From contig NZ_JADMKV010000020.1 in assembly GCF_015476545.1 (NCBI RefSeq), forward strand, positions 4,966-68,965: 64,000 nucleotides of DNA, written 5' to 3'. Shown here piece after piece: positions 63,175-64,000 of the stretch. This stretch comes from Methylobacter sp. BlB1 (GTDB lineage Bacteria > Pseudomonadota > Gammaproteobacteria > Methylococcales > Methylomonadaceae). Position numbers and translations under genes: made by a program. Position 1 is the stretch's first letter; each line of letters starts with the position of its first letter. The notes beneath the pieces were generated by a model. The model was given only the letters and a program-made list of their open reading frames with translations. It made no database searches and was not told where the DNA came from.

Positions 63175-63996
63175 ATGCCATTTGACAAAGAACAATACCT
63201 GAGCCGCATAGGCATCAGCCAGCCCGAGGCCTCGGCAGAAGGGCTCGCCTGTTTGCAGTCGGCGCAGCTTCGGGCTATCGCGTTTGAAAATATCGATCCG
63301 CTGTTGGGAGTCACTCCGAGCCTGGATAAGGCTTCGGTTGTCCGCAAACTGATTTTTGGACGGCGAGGCGGTTATTGCTTCGAGTTGAACGGTCTATTCG
63401 GGCAGGCTCTGGGCGCTTTGGGCTTTCACTATACGCCTGTTCTGGCGCGTGTCCGCATGGGGCAGCCGGAAGGAGGACCTCGCACGCATCTGTGTTTTCT
63501 GGTCGAGACCGAAACCGGCGTTTGGCTGGCCGATGCCGGTTTCGGCGGCCCCGGCTTTTCGGTGCCCTTGCAATTGGAGATCGGACTGGAGCAAACGGTG
63601 GACGGAGAGATTTTCCGCATCAGGCAGGATAGCTTGTTCGATGAACGGGTGGTTGAAAAACACACGGCGGATGGTTGGTTCGCATTGTACGGCTTTGACC
63701 GGGCTTCCGTTCGATTTTGCGATCTGGAAGCAGGCAATGTGGTTTGTTCAAGCTGGAGCCAATCGCCGTTCCCGTTTCATCTGATGATGAACCGGTGCAC
63801 GCCAGGTGGACGTATCAGCATTTTCGACACGAATTTTACCGAAACGCAATCCGGCCTATCAGAAACACGCATCATCGAGACGCCGGCAGAATTGGGCAGG
63901 ATCATTGTTGACGAGTTCGGCATTGGGATAGAACCGGCGATGCTGGATGCCATTGCCGCGCGCTTGAACTTCCAACGCGATGACGAATTGGCGTGA
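63175..63996 (+). CDS. Arylamine N-acetyltransferase
   Basis: A 273-residue NAT that transfers acetyl from acetyl-CoA to arylamines or hydroxylamines. The Cys-His-Asp triad is intact: RRGGYCFELNGLF (Cys68), RTHLCFLVE (His105) and WLADAGFGG (Asp120). It is probably co-transcribed with the upstream GST, a reasonable detoxification pair. It ends four bases before the right window edge, so the gene is complete. Confidence 0.95.
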   Translation: MPFDKEQYLSRIGISQPEASAEGLACLQSAQLRAIAFENIDPLLGVTPSLDKASVVRKLIFGRRGGYCFELNGLFGQALGALGFHYTPVLARVRMGQPEGGPRTHLCFLVETETGVWLADAGFGGPGFSVPLQLEIGLEQTVDGEIFRIRQDSLFDERVVEKHTADGWFALYGFDRASVRFCDLEAGNVVCSSWSQSPFPFHLMMNRCTPGGRISIFDTNFTETQSGLSETRIIETPAELGRIIVDEFGIGIEPAMLDAIAARLNFQRDDELA

Positions 63997-64000
63997 AGAG

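Overview
The window looks like chromosomal DNA of a gammaproteobacterium, most likely a methane or methanol oxidiser of the order Methylococcales. The case rests on a formaldehyde-activating enzyme (fae) typical of C1 metabolism, a membrane-anchored copper oxidase with its cupredoxin partner, a gamma-type lptD-surA locus next to amgK-murU, and an uptake [NiFe] hydrogenase. Codon and base composition look even, except for a visibly AT-rich gap at about 18.6-19.2 kb. The lineage is inferred from gene content, not measured. No tRNA, rRNA, CRISPR array, prophage or insertion sequence was recognised.

Region 1 (1-18601, all minus strand) is the larger part of a contractile injection system (CIS) operon of the extracellular/Afp-PVC type. 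In transcription order it encodes a DUF4255 cap protein, a small unknown protein, one sheath, two tube proteins, a DUF5908 protein, a LysM baseplate protein, a VgrG-like spike, a PAAR tip, a gp25 wedge, two giant baseplate proteins, an 839-residue protein in the fibre position, and the start of a tape-measure protein cut by the left edge. Most junctions overlap or are very short. The 839-residue protein ends in a stretch that resembles a nucleotidyltransferase active site, which would be unexpected for a structural subunit. Any ATPase and effectors must lie beyond the left edge.

Region 2 (18602-34142) is housekeeping and C1 metabolism: an AT-rich gap, dodecin, murU and amgK (peptidoglycan recycling), divergent lptD-surA (outer-membrane biogenesis), an orphan DeaD-type RNA-binding domain, a metallo-beta-lactamase-fold hydrolase, RNase D, an OFA-family anion transporter, fae, an EamA permease, an O-methyltransferase, and a helix-hairpin-helix protein related to the N-terminus of PolX.

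Region 3 (34161-48779, minus strand) is a complete uptake-hydrogenase unit, hupSLECDFGHIJK-hypABCDEF. A good sigma-70 promoter lies upstream of hupS. The small subunit carries both extra cysteines of the oxygen-tolerant [4Fe-3S] proximal cluster. Most junctions overlap by 1-4 bases, but palindromic REP-like elements of one family (GTAGGGTACGCA..GCGTACC) interrupt the operon at hupG/hupH, hypB/hypC and hypD/hypE. The same element follows rnd.

Region 4 (49201-63996) is a mixed accessory block: a small membrane protein, a J-domain-like protein, the copper oxidase and cupredoxin pair with a terminator, small secreted or unknown proteins, a glycogen-debranching enzyme with a GT4 glycosyltransferase, a DUF167 protein, a PhoD phosphatase and GlpQ phosphodiesterase (phosphate and lipid scavenging), a glutathione transferase and an arylamine N-acetyltransferase.
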